Shown here one piece after another: positions 4,679 through 5,170 of a stretch of DNA of 5,170 nt; position 1 is the first letter of the stretch; each line of letters opens with the position of its first letter. The DNA is taken from positions 1 through 5,170 of the forward strand of contig JAUHYJ010000313.1 in NCBI GenBank assembly GCA_030425785.1, in the 5' to 3' direction. The notes under the pieces are model-generated. The model saw only the letters and a list, made by a program, of their open reading frames with translations. It was not told the origin of the DNA and did no database searches. The position numbers and the translations under genes were made by a program. Source of the stretch: Acidimicrobiia bacterium (GTDB taxonomy: Bacteria > Actinomycetota > Acidimicrobiia > Acidimicrobiales > Ilumatobacteraceae).

Positions 4679-5170
4679 ATGAACGTGATCGTGTGCGTGA
4701 AGCAGATCCCCGACCCGGCGCTGCCGGGCGAGCTGGATCCCTCGACGAACACGCTGAAGCGAGCGGGCAAGCTCATCTTGGATGAGTCCGACAGCTACGG
4801 CGTGGAAATGGCATTGCAGCTCGTGGATACGGCCGGTGAGGGCGAGGTCAGCCTCGTCTCCATGGCGCCGAACGGCGAGGTGTCGGGCCTGCGGACGGCG
4901 CTGGCGATGGGTGCGGCCAAGGCGGTGCTCGTCTCCGATCCCGAGCTCGCCGGGTCCGACGCCCTGACCACCGCCAAGGTGCTGGCCGCCGCGGCGAAGC
5001 AGCTCGGCGAGGCCGACCTCATCATCGCCGGGACCGAGTCGTCGGACGGCTACACCGGCACCGTGCCCGAGCAGATGGCCGAGGTGCTCGGCCTGCCGTC
5101 GATCACGTTCGCCAAGTCGGTGGCGGTCGAGGGCGGCACCGTCAAGGTCGCCCGCCAGACCGAGTCCGGC
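4679..5170 (+). CDS. etfB: Electron transfer flavoprotein beta subunit, 3' end outside window
   Basis: The frame is open from ATG 4679 to the window edge (164 codons, no stop); the family is usually about 250-260 residues, so roughly a third is missing. ETF is an FAD/AMP-containing alpha-beta heterodimer that takes electrons from acyl-CoA and other dehydrogenases and passes them to the respiratory chain. The N-terminus MNVIVCVKQIPDP (1-13) is diagnostic. It is followed by LDESDSYGVEMALQL (34-48), VSLVSMAP (57-64), LRTALAMGAAKAVLVSD (71-87), DALTTAKVLAAA (94-105), and the AGTESSDGYTGTVPEQMAEVLGLP stretch (117-140) that contributes to AMP binding and the ETF fold. An etfA gene normally follows and is expected beyond the window, but cannot be seen. 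It diverges from the lipid kinase gene. Confidence in the family is very high. Confidence 0.96.
   Translation, partial: MNVIVCVKQIPDPALPGELDPSTNTLKRAGKLILDESDSYGVEMALQLVDTAGEGEVSLVSMAPNGEVSGLRTALAMGAAKAVLVSDPELAGSDALTTAKVLAAAAKQLGEADLIIAGTESSDGYTGTVPEQMAEVLGLPSITFAKSVAVEGGTVKVARQTESG

Noticed and set aside
1..5170. A previously undescribed multi-gene system, mobile element, CRISPR array or RNA gene
   Set aside because: Every gene belongs to a recognised family, all neighbours alternate in strand with no visible operon, and there are no repeat arrays, transposase motifs, terminal inverted repeats or tRNA-like folds that I could see.

Overview
This 5.2-kb window is chromosomal DNA from a high-GC actinobacterium. 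The evidence is the very G+C-rich third codon positions, frequent GTG starts and a WhiB-type iron-sulfur regulator, a family confined to Actinobacteria and their phages. The protein style (an ETF beta subunit, a WhiB1-like protein and a YegS-type lipid kinase in one neighbourhood) would suit the class Acidimicrobiia, for example an Ilumatobacter-like organism, but that is an inference from memory and cannot be proven from the window.

Layout from left to right. Positions 1-1286 (minus) hold most of a membrane acyltransferase-3 (OafA/YrhL-type) gene whose 3' end lies outside the window. A 172-bp divergent intergenic region separates it from an MscS-family mechanosensitive channel gene (1459-2316, plus). 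This gene converges, with only a 21-bp gap, on a whiB1/wblE-like regulator gene (2338-2640, minus). A 169-bp divergent region carries a good whiB promoter and the ribosome binding site of a glycerophosphodiester phosphodiesterase gene (2810-3508, plus). That gene converges, across 129 bp, on a diacylglycerol kinase-like lipid kinase gene (3638-4567, minus). A 111-bp divergent region then leads to the start of an electron-transfer flavoprotein beta-subunit gene (4679 to beyond 5170, plus), cut by the window end.

Every neighbouring pair is either divergent or convergent, so no operon is visible; each gene appears to be its own transcription unit, except that etfB probably continues into an etfA gene downstream. 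Four of the six products act at or on the envelope (acyltransferase, tension-gated channel, phospholipid phosphodiesterase, lipid kinase), a loose envelope and lipid theme. WhiB and ETF are regulatory and energy-metabolism genes.

The most notable regulatory pattern is that three of the six starts (1286 minus, 4567 minus, 4679 plus) have a TANNNT -10-like hexamer ending only 8-9 nt before the start codon. This suggests leaderless or nearly leaderless mRNAs; two of the three share the same GGGTACC(A/G)T-N9-GTG arrangement. I found no mobile element, CRISPR array, tRNA, rRNA or convincing new multi-gene system. The window reads as ordinary chromosome with some start-site and protein-level details worth checking.
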